From: Cupriavidus sp. | GTDB taxonomy: Bacteria > Pseudomonadota > Gammaproteobacteria > Burkholderiales > Burkholderiaceae | Direction: 5' to 3' | Assembly: GCA_031181345.1 (NCBI GenBank) | Contig: JAPSLC010000011.1 | Location: 1-64,000, forward strand | DNA length: 64,000 nt | Shown: positions 19,328 through 28,180 of the stretch, in pieces | How positions within the stretch are numbered: position 1 is the stretch's first letter | Layout: every line of letters begins with the position of its first letter | Notes under the pieces: generated by a model | Databases searched by the model: none | What the model saw: the letters and a program-made list of their open reading frames with translations, nothing else | What the model was told of the DNA's origin: nothing | Position numbers and translations under genes: made by a program

Positions 19328-19363
19328 GCGCGGAATGAGCGCGGAATAAAGCGCGACATCACG
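19318..19363 (+). repeat. Short tandem repeats around the Bug 2 stop codon
   Basis: The unit GCGGAATGAGC is repeated almost exactly three times across and after the stop codon, so further stop-like TGA and TAA codons follow. Downstream, CACGCCAAGA appears twice. These look like replication-slippage duplications. Confidence 0.6.
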
Positions 19364-19393
19364 CCAAGACGGAATCACGCCAAGAGAGACGCC

Positions 19394-21019
19394 ATGCAGA
19401 CCTTCGACTGGACCAACCCCTACCAATCCGTGCGCATTCCGCTGTTTGCGCGCAACGTGGTATCGACCTCGCACCCGCTGGCCGCGCAGGCCGGCCTGCG
19501 CATGCTGCTCAAGGGCGGCAATGCGATCGACGCGGCGATCGCCGCCGCCGCCGCCATCACCATCGTCGAGCCGGTCTCGTGCGGCCTGGGCAGCGACGCC
19601 TTCGCGATCCTGTGGGACGGCAAGCAGCTGCATGGGCTGAACTCGTCGGGCGTGGCGCCGGCCGCATGGAACCCCGAGTACTTCCGCAACAAGTACGGCG
19701 AGGAAGGCAACGGCCTGGCCAGGCGGCCGATCCGCGGCTGGGACAGCGTCACCGTGCCGGGCGTGGTGGCCGGCTGGGCCGCGCTGCACGAGCGCTTCGG
19801 CAAGCTGCCGTTCGCCGACCTGATGGAACCGGCGATCGAGATCGCCGAGCGCGGCTATGCCGTGCCGCCGATCGTCGCGCACAAGTGGGCCGCCGCGGTG
19901 CCGGACCTGAAGGACCAGCCGGGCTACGCCGACACCTTCATGCCGAACGGCCGCGCGCCGCATACCGGCGAGAAGTTCGTGATGAAGGCCGCCGCCGAAA
20001 CGCTGCGCCGCATCGGCGCCAGCGGCGGCCGCGATTACTACGAAGGCCAGATCGCCGAGCGCATCGCCGCCTTCAGCAAGGAGTGCGGCGGCGCGATGAC
20101 GCTGGCCGATCTGCGCGACTACCGTCCGGACTGGGTCGAGCCGATCCGCAAGTCCTATCGCGGCTACGAGATCCACGAGATTCCGCCCAACGGCCAGGGC
20201 ATCGCCGCACTGATGGCGCTGGGCATCCTGGACAACTTCGATGTCGGCAACCTGCCGGTCGATTCGATCGACTCGCAACATCTGCAGATCGAGGCGATGA
20301 AGCTGGCGTTCGCCGACCTGTACCGCTACGTGTCGGACCCGCGCAGCATGGAAGTCACGCCCGAGCAGATGCTCGACGACGGCTACCTGAAGTCGCGTGC
20401 GAAGCTGATCGACATGAAGCGCGCCACGCATTTCGACTTCGGCATGCCCAAGGTCGGCGGCACCATCTACCTGACCGCGGCCGACGAGAACGGCATGATG
20501 ATCTCGTTCATCCAGTCGAACTACATGGGCTTCGGCTCCGGCGTGGTGGTGCCCGGCACCGGCATCAGCCTGCAGAACCGCGGCGTCGGCTTCTCGATGG
20601 ATCCGAAGTCGCCCAATGTGGTGGCCGGCGGCAAGCGCCCGTTCCACACGATCATTCCCGCCTTCATGACCCGCGATGGCCAGCCGGTGATGAGCTTCGG
20701 GGTGATGGGCGGCGACATGCAGCCGCAGGGCCATCTGCAAACCGTGGTGCGCATGCTCGACTACAAGCAGCAGCCGCAGGCCGCCTGCTGCGCGCCGCGC
20801 TGGAAGGTCAACCGCGACTTCACGCTGGACGTGGAAGCGACCATGAACCCGGCCACCGTCGCCGGCCTGAAGGACCGCGGCCACCAGCTCAAGTCGGTGG
20901 CGGACCCGTACATGGACTTCGGCTCGGGCCAGTTCATCTGGCGCCTGTCGGAGGATCCCGAGCACGGCTATGTCGCCGCCAGCGACAGCCGGCGGGATGG
21001 GCAGGCGGTGGGGTTCTGA
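19394..21019 (+). CDS. Gamma-glutamyltransferase family protein
   Basis: This 541-residue N-terminal-nucleophile hydrolase family member should cleave or transfer gamma-glutamyl or related amide groups. RNVVSTSHPLAAQAGLRMLL and GGNAIDAAIAAAAAITIVEP are the family start. The segment GGTIYLTAADENGMMIS aligns with the autoprocessing site TTHYSVVD of E. coli GGT, so the nucleophile Thr appears to be kept. No signal peptide is visible, so unlike E. coli GGT the protein is probably cytoplasmic. Homologues of this group are often called YwrD-like or acylases. It follows Bug gene 2 and ends at a terminator. Confidence 0.9.
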   Translation: MQTFDWTNPYQSVRIPLFARNVVSTSHPLAAQAGLRMLLKGGNAIDAAIAAAAAITIVEPVSCGLGSDAFAILWDGKQLHGLNSSGVAPAAWNPEYFRNKYGEEGNGLARRPIRGWDSVTVPGVVAGWAALHERFGKLPFADLMEPAIEIAERGYAVPPIVAHKWAAAVPDLKDQPGYADTFMPNGRAPHTGEKFVMKAAAETLRRIGASGGRDYYEGQIAERIAAFSKECGGAMTLADLRDYRPDWVEPIRKSYRGYEIHEIPPNGQGIAALMALGILDNFDVGNLPVDSIDSQHLQIEAMKLAFADLYRYVSDPRSMEVTPEQMLDDGYLKSRAKLIDMKRATHFDFGMPKVGGTIYLTAADENGMMISFIQSNYMGFGSGVVVPGTGISLQNRGVGFSMDPKSPNVVAGGKRPFHTIIPAFMTRDGQPVMSFGVMGGDMQPQGHLQTVVRMLDYKQQPQAACCAPRWKVNRDFTLDVEATMNPATVAGLKDRGHQLKSVADPYMDFGSGQFIWRLSEDPEHGYVAASDSRRDGQAVGF

Positions 21020-21054
21020 CGACCGCTCCCCTCGCTGTCCCCTGGACACTCATT

Positions 21055-21082
21055 GCGCCGGCTCGATGCCGGCGTTTTTTTT
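21055..21082 (+). terminator. Rho-independent terminator after the gamma-glutamyltransferase gene
   Basis: A 7-bp stem (CGCCGGC at 21056-21062 with 21068-21074) and a 5-nt loop are followed by eight T residues. It ends the Bug 2/gamma-glutamyltransferase unit. Confidence 0.92.
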
Positions 21083-21175
21083 GCACTGGCCCGATGAGTG
21101 AATCGTCAACTGTACATGGCCGTGCGCGCGCATCGACCTACACTGGCACCCTGTCCCTGCTCGATTCCCTCCGCC

Positions 21176-22045
21176 ATGCCGACCTACGCCTTCCGCCTGC
21201 TCAATGTGTTCGCCGAATCGACCTTCGGCGGCAATCCCCTGTGTGTGTTCGAGGACGGGCGCGGGCTCGATGATGCGACGATGCAGGCGCTGGCGCTGCA
21301 ATTCAATCTGTCCGAGACGACCTTCATCCTGCCCTCGGAGCGGGCCGATGCGATGGTGCGGATCTTCACGCCTGGCTATGAGATGCGGTTCGCCGGCCAT
21401 CCGACGCTGGGCACCGCGCACGCGGTACGCGCGCTGCGCGACACCGGGGATGCGCTGACGCTCGAGTTCAAGGCCGGCGTGGTACCGGTGCGCGCGCAAG
21501 GCGATGTCTGGACCTTCACCGCGCCGCATCGCGGCCAGCCGAAGATCGCGCCGGCGCAGCTGCCCGATGCGGAAGTGGCCGCGCTGCTGGGCCTGAGCGC
21601 GGACGATCTGGCCGGCTCGCCGATGTGGGTCGATACCGGCGCCGATCAGCTGCTGGTGCCGTTGAACAGCCCGGACGCGGTGCGTCGCGCGGTTCCCGAC
21701 GGCAGCCGCCTGGACGCCTGGCCCGCCAGCAGCCTTGGCCGCAAGACCGCCTACGTGTTTGCCTTCGATCCGCAGCAGCCCGGCCGCGTGGTCGCGCGCT
21801 ACTTTTTCACCAAGCAGGGCGGCGGCGTGGCGGAAGACCCGGGCACCGGCTCGGCCTGCGCCAACTTCGGCGGCTGGCTGCTCGCCACCGGCCATGCACT
21901 GCCGGCGCGCTACGAGATCGCCCAGGGCGACCTGGTCGAGCGGCCCTGCCGGCTGCGGCTGGAGGTCGATGCCGAAGACGGAGAAGGCGCGATCCGAGTC
22001 GGCGGCCGGGTGATCGAGATCGGCCGGGGCACCGTCACGCTGTAG
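21176..22045 (+). CDS. PhzF family phenazine-biosynthesis-like protein
   Basis: This 289-residue protein has the two-lobed diaminopimelate-epimerase fold of PhzF isomerases. The N-terminal signature MPTYAFRLLNVFAESTFGGNP is clear, and the catalytic Glu is kept in LSETTFI. FAGHPTLGTAHAV and the C-terminal GGGVAEDPGTGSACANFGG segment complete the family pattern. No other phenazine genes are nearby, so this is a generic PhzF-like isomerase of unknown substrate. The ATG at 21176 gives the family N-terminus, though its ribosome-binding site is weak. A PNPOx-like gene follows on the same strand. Confidence 0.93.
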   Translation: MPTYAFRLLNVFAESTFGGNPLCVFEDGRGLDDATMQALALQFNLSETTFILPSERADAMVRIFTPGYEMRFAGHPTLGTAHAVRALRDTGDALTLEFKAGVVPVRAQGDVWTFTAPHRGQPKIAPAQLPDAEVAALLGLSADDLAGSPMWVDTGADQLLVPLNSPDAVRRAVPDGSRLDAWPASSLGRKTAYVFAFDPQQPGRVVARYFFTKQGGGVAEDPGTGSACANFGGWLLATGHALPARYEIAQGDLVERPCRLRLEVDAEDGEGAIRVGGRVIEIGRGTVTL

Positions 22046-22133
22046 ACTTGCGATCGTCGCCGCCATCGCCGCGCACGGCCGCAACCGCCCGGCGTGCCCC
22101 ACTCCCTCCACTTCGCTTCGACGCCCATCCGCC

Positions 22134-22751
22134 ATGACCGACCACACCATCACCACGCTGGCAGACCTGGAAACGCACTACGGCAAGCCGGCCCCGGCTT
22201 CGCTGGCCAAGGAAGTCGATTACCTGCATCCGCACTATCGCGCCTTCGTCGAGGCCTCGCCGTTCTGCCTGCTGTCGACGGTCGCCGACGGCATGGCCGA
22301 ATGCTCGCCGCGCGGCGACGCGCCCGGCTTCGTCAAGGTGCTGGACGACCGCACGCTGCTGCTGCCGGACCGCCGCGGCAACAACCGCATCGACAGCCTG
22401 CGCAACATCCTCGCGGACCCGCGGGTGGGCCTGCTGTTCCTGGTGCCGGGCGTCGACGAGACGCTGCGCGTGGCGGGCACCGCGACGATCTCGACCGACC
22501 CCGAACTGATCGCCCAATGCACCGTCGACGGCAAGGCGCCCTCCACCGTGCTGCTGATCGCGATCCGTTCGGTGTTCTTCCAGTGCGCCCGTGCGCTGGT
22601 ACGCTCGCGCCTGTGGTCGCCCGAGGCGCAGATTCCGCGCAGCGCGCTGCCGAGCACAGGCACCATCCTGGCGACGCTGAGCCGCGATGCGATCGACGGC
22701 CGCGCGTACGACGCCGAACTGCCGCAGCGGATCCGCCAGACGCTGTACTGA
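22134..22751 (+). CDS. Pyridoxamine 5'-phosphate oxidase-like FMN-binding protein
   Basis: This 205-residue protein has the split-barrel PNPOx fold and resembles the MSMEG_1061 group of FMN-dependent proteins. YLHPHYRAFVEASPFCLLST, then CSPRGDAPGFVKVLDDRTLL and DRRGNNRIDSLRNIL are characteristic. The true pyridoxamine oxidase of this genome is pdxH at 46.8 kb, so this paralogue probably has another redox role. It follows the phzF-like gene by 88 bp on the same strand. The substrate is unknown. Confidence 0.88.
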   Translation: MTDHTITTLADLETHYGKPAPASLAKEVDYLHPHYRAFVEASPFCLLSTVADGMAECSPRGDAPGFVKVLDDRTLLLPDRRGNNRIDSLRNILADPRVGLLFLVPGVDETLRVAGTATISTDPELIAQCTVDGKAPSTVLLIAIRSVFFQCARALVRSRLWSPEAQIPRSALPSTGTILATLSRDAIDGRAYDAELPQRIRQTLY

Positions 22752-22900
22752 GCGCCAAGGGCCCGGGGCGCGGCGCGGCGCCTGCCCCATAACCCTGTGT
22801 TAAGCCGTTGCGATAAAACGGCATATGACATGGGGAGTGGCTCTCCTTACACTGGGCCTTGCCCCGCGCGAGCGTCTTCGAGCGTCGGGCTGGGAGGCCC

Positions 22901-24502
22901 ATGGACGATATCGTCGACCTGTTCGAAGCCCGAGCGCGCGAACAACCGGAGCGGCTGCTGCTGGCCTGGGAGCCATTCGAGGGACCGGCGCGCGAATGGA
23001 CGCGCGGCGCATTCCTCGATGACGTCCGCCGCGTCGCCGGCGCACTCGCCCAGCGCGGCGTGCGGCCCGGCGATCGCGTGCTGCTGCATGCCAACAACTG
23101 TCCCGAGTTCCTGCTGACCTGGTTTGCCTGCGCCTGGATTGGCGCGGTCTGCGTGGTGCTCAATCCCAAATCGGCGACCGACGAGCTGGCCTTCTTCGCC
23201 CACCACACCGGCGCGGTCGGCATCGTGACGCAGCGCGGCTTGCCCGGTACGCCCCCTTCCATCGGTGTCGGCGCTCACCGCCTGCGCTGGCAGATCGTCA
23301 TCGATAACGACGATGAAGACGATGCCAACGATGCGACCGGTTTCGCGTCGTTGCACGATGCCCCGGTCGAACGCGCGCGCCTGGACCCGCTGGCCCCCGG
23401 CAGCATGATGTTCACTTCCGGCACCTCCTCGCGCCCGAAGGCGGTGGTCTGGTCGCGCGCGAACGCGCTATGGGCGGCGCAATTGTGTGCCGCCGGTATC
23501 GGCCTGCTGTCCTCCGATATCGTCCTGGTGCCGCTGCCGCTCTATCACGTCGTGGGCCTGGCCTGGAGCGTGCTGCCGGCCCTGCAGGCAGGCGCGGCCA
23601 TCGTGCTGCAGCCGCGCTTCTCGGCGAGCCGCTTCTGGCCGGTGGCGCTGGCGCGGCGCTGCACGTTTGCCCCGCACGTACAGTTCACCAGTGCGGCGCT
23701 GTTCCGCCAGCCCGTCCCGCCGGCCCACCACTTCCGGCTGTGGTGCAACTCGGTCTGGCTGCCCGACTACGAGCGGCATTTCCGCGTGCCGATCCTGGGC
23801 TGGTGGGGCATGACCGAACTCGTCGCGCCCGGCATCCTGGGACGCGCGGACCGGCCGGTCGCACCGGGCGCCATCGGCCGGGTCGCACCGGGCTATGCGG
23901 CCCGGATAGCGGACAGCCGCAACCTGTCGCTGGCGCCGGGCGAGGCCGGAGAGCTCGAGATCCTCGGCGAGCGCGGGCGGACACTGTTTGCCGGCTACTT
24001 CAACGACGAGGATGCCAACGCGGCCGCCTTCACCGCAGACGGCTGGTTCCGCACCGGCGATCGCATGAAGGTCCACGCCGACGGCTCGATCCAGTTCCTG
24101 GAACGGGCGCGCGACGTGATCAAGTGCGGCGGCGAAGGCGTGTCGTCGGCGGAAGTCGAACGCGTGGTTCGCGCGGTGCCGGGCGTGGCCGACGTCTCGG
24201 TGGTAGGCCGTGCGGATGGCGCGATGGGCGAGGTCCCGGTCGCCTTCGTGGTGCCGTCCGATGCCGACGCTTCGACCGAAGCGTTGTCCCGCGAGATCGA
24301 CGCGGCATGCCGCGCGCAGCTGGCCGGCTTCAAGGTGCCGCGCGAGATCCGGTTTCTCGGCAGCCTGCCGCTGGTCGGCATCAACAAGGTCGCCAGGGGC
24401 GAGCTGCGCCGCCTTGCGGCGGACGCAGGCACCGACACCGACACCAAGGCCGGGACCGGCGACCGCGACCGCTATTTGCCAGCCGAAGGAGGCCAAGCAT
24501 GA
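22901..24502 (+). CDS. Class I adenylate-forming acyl-CoA ligase
   Basis: This 533-residue AMP-binding enzyme should activate a carboxylic acid to acyl-AMP and then the CoA thioester. The P-loop-like motif reads MMFTSGTSSRPKAVVWS, and the A5 region is GWWGMTELVAPG. The C-terminal hinge and catalytic segment is GWFRTGDRMKVHADG, and GEGVSSAEVERVV follows. The A10 Lys is seen in GINKVARGEL. GGGAGG lies just before the ATG at 22901. Its stop overlaps the start of the next Bug gene (ATGA), so the two are translationally coupled. The ligand of that Bug protein may be the ligase substrate. Confidence 0.92.
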   Translation: MDDIVDLFEARAREQPERLLLAWEPFEGPAREWTRGAFLDDVRRVAGALAQRGVRPGDRVLLHANNCPEFLLTWFACAWIGAVCVVLNPKSATDELAFFAHHTGAVGIVTQRGLPGTPPSIGVGAHRLRWQIVIDNDDEDDANDATGFASLHDAPVERARLDPLAPGSMMFTSGTSSRPKAVVWSRANALWAAQLCAAGIGLLSSDIVLVPLPLYHVVGLAWSVLPALQAGAAIVLQPRFSASRFWPVALARRCTFAPHVQFTSAALFRQPVPPAHHFRLWCNSVWLPDYERHFRVPILGWWGMTELVAPGILGRADRPVAPGAIGRVAPGYAARIADSRNLSLAPGEAGELEILGERGRTLFAGYFNDEDANAAAFTADGWFRTGDRMKVHADGSIQFLERARDVIKCGGEGVSSAEVERVVRAVPGVADVSVVGRADGAMGEVPVAFVVPSDADASTEALSREIDAACRAQLAGFKVPREIRFLGSLPLVGINKVARGELRRLAADAGTDTDTKAGTGDRDRYLPAEGGQA

Positions 24503-25467
24503 AAGCCCTCGTCACGCTTCTGTCCATGATGCTGGCCTGCGGCGGCGCGGCGCTGGCCGAGGACTTTCCGTCGCGCACCGTCACGCTGGTGGTGCCGGCC
24601 GCGCCCGGCGGTCCCAGCGACGCGCTGGCGCGCACGCTGGCCGAGAAGCTCAAGCCCACGCTCGGCCACAGCGTCGTCACCGAGAACCGCGGCGGCGCCA
24701 ACGGCACGATCGGCGTCAACTCGGTGGTGCGCAGCAAGGCCGACGGCCATACGGTGCTGTTCTCGGTCGACGGACCGCTGACCACCATTCCGGCGCTGAT
24801 GCCTGACACGCCCTACGATGCGTCGCGCGACCTGATGCCGGTGGCCATCGTCGGCGATGGCGGCGACGTGGTGCTGGCGGTGCCGGCCGATTCGCCGGCG
24901 AAGACGGCGCAGGAACTGGCCACGCTGCTGCGGCAGCGGCCTGACAAGGCCAACTATGTATCGTCCGGCGCCGGCTTTCCCAGCCATGTCGTCGGCGAAC
25001 TCTACAAGCGCGAGGCGAAGGCATCGGCCCAGCATGTGCCGATGAAGGGCGCGGGTGCGGCGATGGTCGAACTGCTGTCCGGCCGGTACAGCTTTTCGTT
25101 TCCGCCGGCGAGCCTGGCGATCGTGCAGCAGAAGGCCGGCAAGATTCGCGTGCTGGCCGTGGCGGGCGAACGGCGCAACACGCTGTTCCCGGACGTGCCC
25201 ACGCTGGCCGAAGCGGGCTATCCCAATATCGCGGCCCCCGGCTACTGGATTGCGACTTACGTGCCGGCCGCCACGCCGCGCGCGACGGTGGACCGGCTCG
25301 CGGCCGCCATCCGCGGCGTCACCCACGCGCCGGACTTCGCGCCGCTGCTGCAGACGCAGGGCATGGTCGCCTCCGACCTGTCGCCCGAGCAGATCCGCGA
25401 GCGCGTGCAGCGCGAATCCGCGTACTGGCGGCGGACCATCGAGCAACTGAACATCAAGATGGAATGA
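24499..25467 (+). CDS. Bug family (TctC-like) periplasmic solute-binding protein 3
   Basis: This 322-residue protein has a signal peptide (LVTLLSMMLACGGAALAED) and the Bug start FPSRTVTLVVPAAPGGPSD. SVVTENRGGANGTIGVNSVV and HVPMKGAGAAMVELLSGR follow. The ATG overlaps the ligase stop and has an AAGGAGG site six bases upstream. The HCCA-isomerase-like gene follows after 7 bp. This ligase-Bug-isomerase order suggests periplasmic capture of an aromatic or carboxylic acid that is then activated and isomerised. The ligand is unknown. Confidence 0.94.
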   Translation: MKALVTLLSMMLACGGAALAEDFPSRTVTLVVPAAPGGPSDALARTLAEKLKPTLGHSVVTENRGGANGTIGVNSVVRSKADGHTVLFSVDGPLTTIPALMPDTPYDASRDLMPVAIVGDGGDVVLAVPADSPAKTAQELATLLRQRPDKANYVSSGAGFPSHVVGELYKREAKASAQHVPMKGAGAAMVELLSGRYSFSFPPASLAIVQQKAGKIRVLAVAGERRNTLFPDVPTLAEAGYPNIAAPGYWIATYVPAATPRATVDRLAAAIRGVTHAPDFAPLLQTQGMVASDLSPEQIRERVQRESAYWRRTIEQLNIKME

Positions 25468-25474
25468 GGCGGCG

Positions 25475-26077
25475 ATGGCCAGTCCCATCGATTTCTATTT
25501 CGATTTCATCTCGCCCTACGGCTACTTCGGCTCGACGCAGATCGATGCGCTCGCGGCCCGCCATGGCCGCACCGTGGTGTGGCGCCCGTTTCTGCTCGGC
25601 GTCACGGTGGTCAAGATCATGGGTCTGAAGCCGCTGATGGAAACGCCGCTGAAGTCCGATTACCTGCGGCTCGACAAGCCCCGCATGGCGCGGATACTGG
25701 GCGTGCCCCTGGTCCAGCGCGATATGCAAGGCGTCAATTCGGTCAAGGCCTCACGGGCCTTTCTGGCACTGGACGAACGCGATCCCGCGCAGGCGAAGCG
25801 CTTTGCGCAGCGGATCTTCGCCAGGCTGTGGGCGCGCGGGGAAGACATCACGGATGTCGACGCGGTGCTGCAGGAAGCCGCCGCGGTCGGCGCCGATACC
25901 GGCTGGCTGGCGTCCGAGATCGCCTCGCCCGAAGGCAGGCGGCGGCTCGAAGCGGCCGTGGACCATGCCGTCTCGCAAGGCGTCTTCGGCGCGCCCTTCT
26001 TTATCGTCGACGGCGAGCCGGTATGGGGCGTCGATCGGCTGTGGCTGGTGGAACGGCTGCTGAACGAGTCGGCCTGA
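25475..26077 (+). CDS. 2-hydroxychromene-2-carboxylate isomerase/DsbA family protein
   Basis: This 200-residue thioredoxin-fold protein belongs to the kappa-GST/HCCA isomerase group. The N-terminus PIDFYFDFISPYGYFGSTQI is diagnostic, with Ser in place of the DsbA cysteines. LGVTVVKIMGLKPLMETPLK and VFGAPFFIVDGEPVWGVDR complete the pattern. HCCA isomerase acts in naphthalene-type degradation with glutathione, but many homologues act elsewhere. It closes the ligase-Bug operon and converges on a TetR gene 38 bp away. The exact substrate is not assignable. Confidence 0.9.
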   Translation: MASPIDFYFDFISPYGYFGSTQIDALAARHGRTVVWRPFLLGVTVVKIMGLKPLMETPLKSDYLRLDKPRMARILGVPLVQRDMQGVNSVKASRAFLALDERDPAQAKRFAQRIFARLWARGEDITDVDAVLQEAAAVGADTGWLASEIASPEGRRRLEAAVDHAVSQGVFGAPFFIVDGEPVWGVDRLWLVERLLNESA

Positions 26078-26114
26078 GAACGGAGGCCGGAAGCGCGGGG
26101 CCTCAGGCGGGGCC

Positions 26115-26777
26115 TCAGCCCGCCGCGCTGCGCACCTTGCCTTTGGCGGCGGCCGCCGTAGGGGCCCGCTCCGGCCGCGCCCGGATGCCCTCGACCAGCG
26201 TACGCACCATCGCCTCCGCCAGCCGCTCGCGCGCGTGCTCGTCGGCATCGGCTTCGGGGCGATACCAGATCAGCGACCACTGGATGCCGCCGAGCAAGGT
26301 CTTCACCGCGATCGACAAGTCGGCGTCGGCGGCCAGCGAGCCATCGCGCCTGGCCGCCGCGGCCTGCTCCTTGAACATCAGCTCGAAGCGGTCGCGGCTC
26401 GCGATCAGTTCGTCCAGCGTCTGCCGCTGCGACGGCGTGGTCGCGCCGAAGCGATGCATCTGCACGCCCTGCGCCACCACGCTCTCGAAGGTATGGTGCT
26501 GCAGCACGGCCACCGCATGGGCCCGCAGCATCGCCGCGAGCACGGTGACGCCATCGCCCTCGACGTGACGCGCGGGCTCGACCGCTTCGAACAACAGCCG
26601 CATGCCCTCGCGATGCACCTCGAAGAACAGGTCGATCTTCGATGCGTAATGATGGTAGATGCGTCCCTTGGTGGCGCCGAGCCGCCGCGCGACATCGTCG
26701 ATGCTGGTGGCATGGAACCCTTGTTCCATGAAGCATTCCGCGGCCTGGACCAGGATTTCCTGCTTGCTTGGGGTCAT
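26115..26777 (-). CDS. TetR family transcriptional regulator
   Basis: This 220-residue regulator starts with a TetR helix-turn-helix: MTPSKQEILVQAAECFMEQG, then ATSIDDVARRLGATKGRIYH. A variable ligand domain follows and a KGKVRSAAG tail ends it. Its ATG overlaps the stop of the FMO gene (ATGA), so it is the last gene of the SDR-FMO-TetR operon. This coupling suggests that it controls that operon, probably through the inverted repeat at 29220-29233. The inducer is unknown. Confidence 0.93.
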   Translation of the reverse strand: MTPSKQEILVQAAECFMEQGFHATSIDDVARRLGATKGRIYHHYASKIDLFFEVHREGMRLLFEAVEPARHVEGDGVTVLAAMLRAHAVAVLQHHTFESVVAQGVQMHRFGATTPSQRQTLDELIASRDRFELMFKEQAAAARRDGSLAADADLSIAVKTLLGGIQWSLIWYRPEADADEHARERLAEAMVRTLVEGIRARPERAPTAAAAKGKVRSAAG

Positions 26778-28180
26778 GTCGCCCCTCCCCGGGCGATATC
26801 GCGAAACAGTTGCTTCGCATACCGGCGGAAGTCTACCTCCAGCGTATAGCGCGCCGAGCCGACGAAGCGGCGCGACACGTAGTCCCGATGGGCGCGAATC
26901 TCCGCCATCATGCCGTCCTGGCCGGGCAGCCGCATCTCGTTGGCGAGCACCGCGGCCAGCCACTTGCCCTGGATCTCGAGCAGCGGAATCGTCGGGCCGA
27001 TCGGCTGCACCAGGCCCAGCATGAACAGTCCATGCCGGCCCAGCGGCATCATGCGGCGATAGAGCTCGGCCTTGCCGTCGGCAACCTCAAACACTTGGCG
27101 GTCGAGAAATGGAAAGCTGGCCTGGTAGCCCGTCGCATGGATGATCGCGTCGACCGGCTCGCGCGAGCCGTCCTCGAACTCCACGTGATCGCCGTCGAGC
27201 TTGCGGATGTTCGGCTTGATGCGAATCCAGCCATGGCCGCAATACGGGATCAGCTCCTGACTCAACGTCGCATGCTCGCGCCAGATCTCGTGGCGCGGCC
27301 GCGGAATGCCGACGCGCGCCTGGTCGCCGGTGGCCAGGTACGCCAGCCAGCGCACCAGCGTGCGGGTGATGCGCGTCGGCAGATGCAGGCGCCGCCCGAA
27401 GAACGCCGACCAGCGGTCGGTGGGATGGCCCATGATGTATTTCGGCATGATCCACGCGCTGCGCCGCGTCGAGATCCACGTCCGCTTGGCCGACTTGCAG
27501 ACGTCGACCGCGATATCGACCGCCGAATTGCCGATGCCGACGATCAGCACGTTCCTGTCGCGGAACGGCTCGGCGGTGCGGTAGTCGTGCGAATGGATCT
27601 GCTCGCCGGAAAACTCGCCGTCGAAGCGCGGCCAGCGCGGGTCCCACAGATGACCGTTGGCGACGATCACCGCGCGATAGCGCCGGCTGCTGCCGTCGCC
27701 CAGCGTGACGCGCCAGCTGCCGTCGCCGGCAGGCTCGACGCGTTCGACCCGCGTATTGAAGCGGATATGCGGCGGGATGCCGAAGCGCTCGGCATAGGCT
27801 TCCAGATATTCGATGACCTCGTAGTGCGACAGGAAGTCCGGATAGCGGTCGGGAATCGGGAAATCGGAGTAGCCGAGATTGGTGCGGCTGGTGTCGATAT
27901 GCAGGCTGCGATAGGCCGACGACATGCCGTTGTCGTTCTCGTAGCGCCACATGCCGCCGATCTTCGAGCCCAGCTCGAAGCAGTCGAAGGCAACGCCCTT
28001 TTCCTTCAGCGCCTTGGCGGCGGTGACACCGGACGATCCGGCGCCGACGATGCAGACCGGCAGCGCGGCCACTTCGGGCGACAGCCGGTCGTTGAACCGC
28101 ATCGCCACCTCGGCTTGCCGCTCGACATCGCCGGTGGAGGTCGGGCCGTTGCGGCGAAATCCGATCGCGGGGTTCTTCAT
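26774..28180 (-). CDS. Flavin-containing monooxygenase (FMO/Baeyer-Villiger type)
   Basis: This 468-residue FAD/NADPH enzyme should oxygenate an organic substrate in the cytoplasm. The FAD fingerprint is VCIVGAGSSGVTAAKALKEK and the NADPH fingerprint is NVLIVGIGNSAVDIAV. Between them is an FMO signature, FSGEQIHSHDYR. FEDGSREPVDAIIHATGY is also typical of class B flavoprotein monooxygenases. It overlaps the upstream SDR stop (ATGA) and the downstream TetR start, so all three are coupled. The epimerase-like partner may act on the FMO product or substrate. No preference between ketones and heteroatom substrates can be read. Confidence 0.92.
   Translation of the reverse strand: MKNPAIGFRRNGPTSTGDVERQAEVAMRFNDRLSPEVAALPVCIVGAGSSGVTAAKALKEKGVAFDCFELGSKIGGMWRYENDNGMSSAYRSLHIDTSRTNLGYSDFPIPDRYPDFLSHYEVIEYLEAYAERFGIPPHIRFNTRVERVEPAGDGSWRVTLGDGSSRRYRAVIVANGHLWDPRWPRFDGEFSGEQIHSHDYRTAEPFRDRNVLIVGIGNSAVDIAVDVCKSAKRTWISTRRSAWIMPKYIMGHPTDRWSAFFGRRLHLPTRITRTLVRWLAYLATGDQARVGIPRPRHEIWREHATLSQELIPYCGHGWIRIKPNIRKLDGDHVEFEDGSREPVDAIIHATGYQASFPFLDRQVFEVADGKAELYRRMMPLGRHGLFMLGLVQPIGPTIPLLEIQGKWLAAVLANEMRLPGQDGMMAEIRAHRDYVSRRFVGSARYTLEVDFRRYAKQLFRDIARGGAT

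Noticed and set aside
18272..21049. 925-residue minus-strand frame opposite Bug 2 and the gamma-glutamyltransferase gene
   Set aside because: Antisense shadow of two well-supported genes. It shows no domain and has a biased composition.
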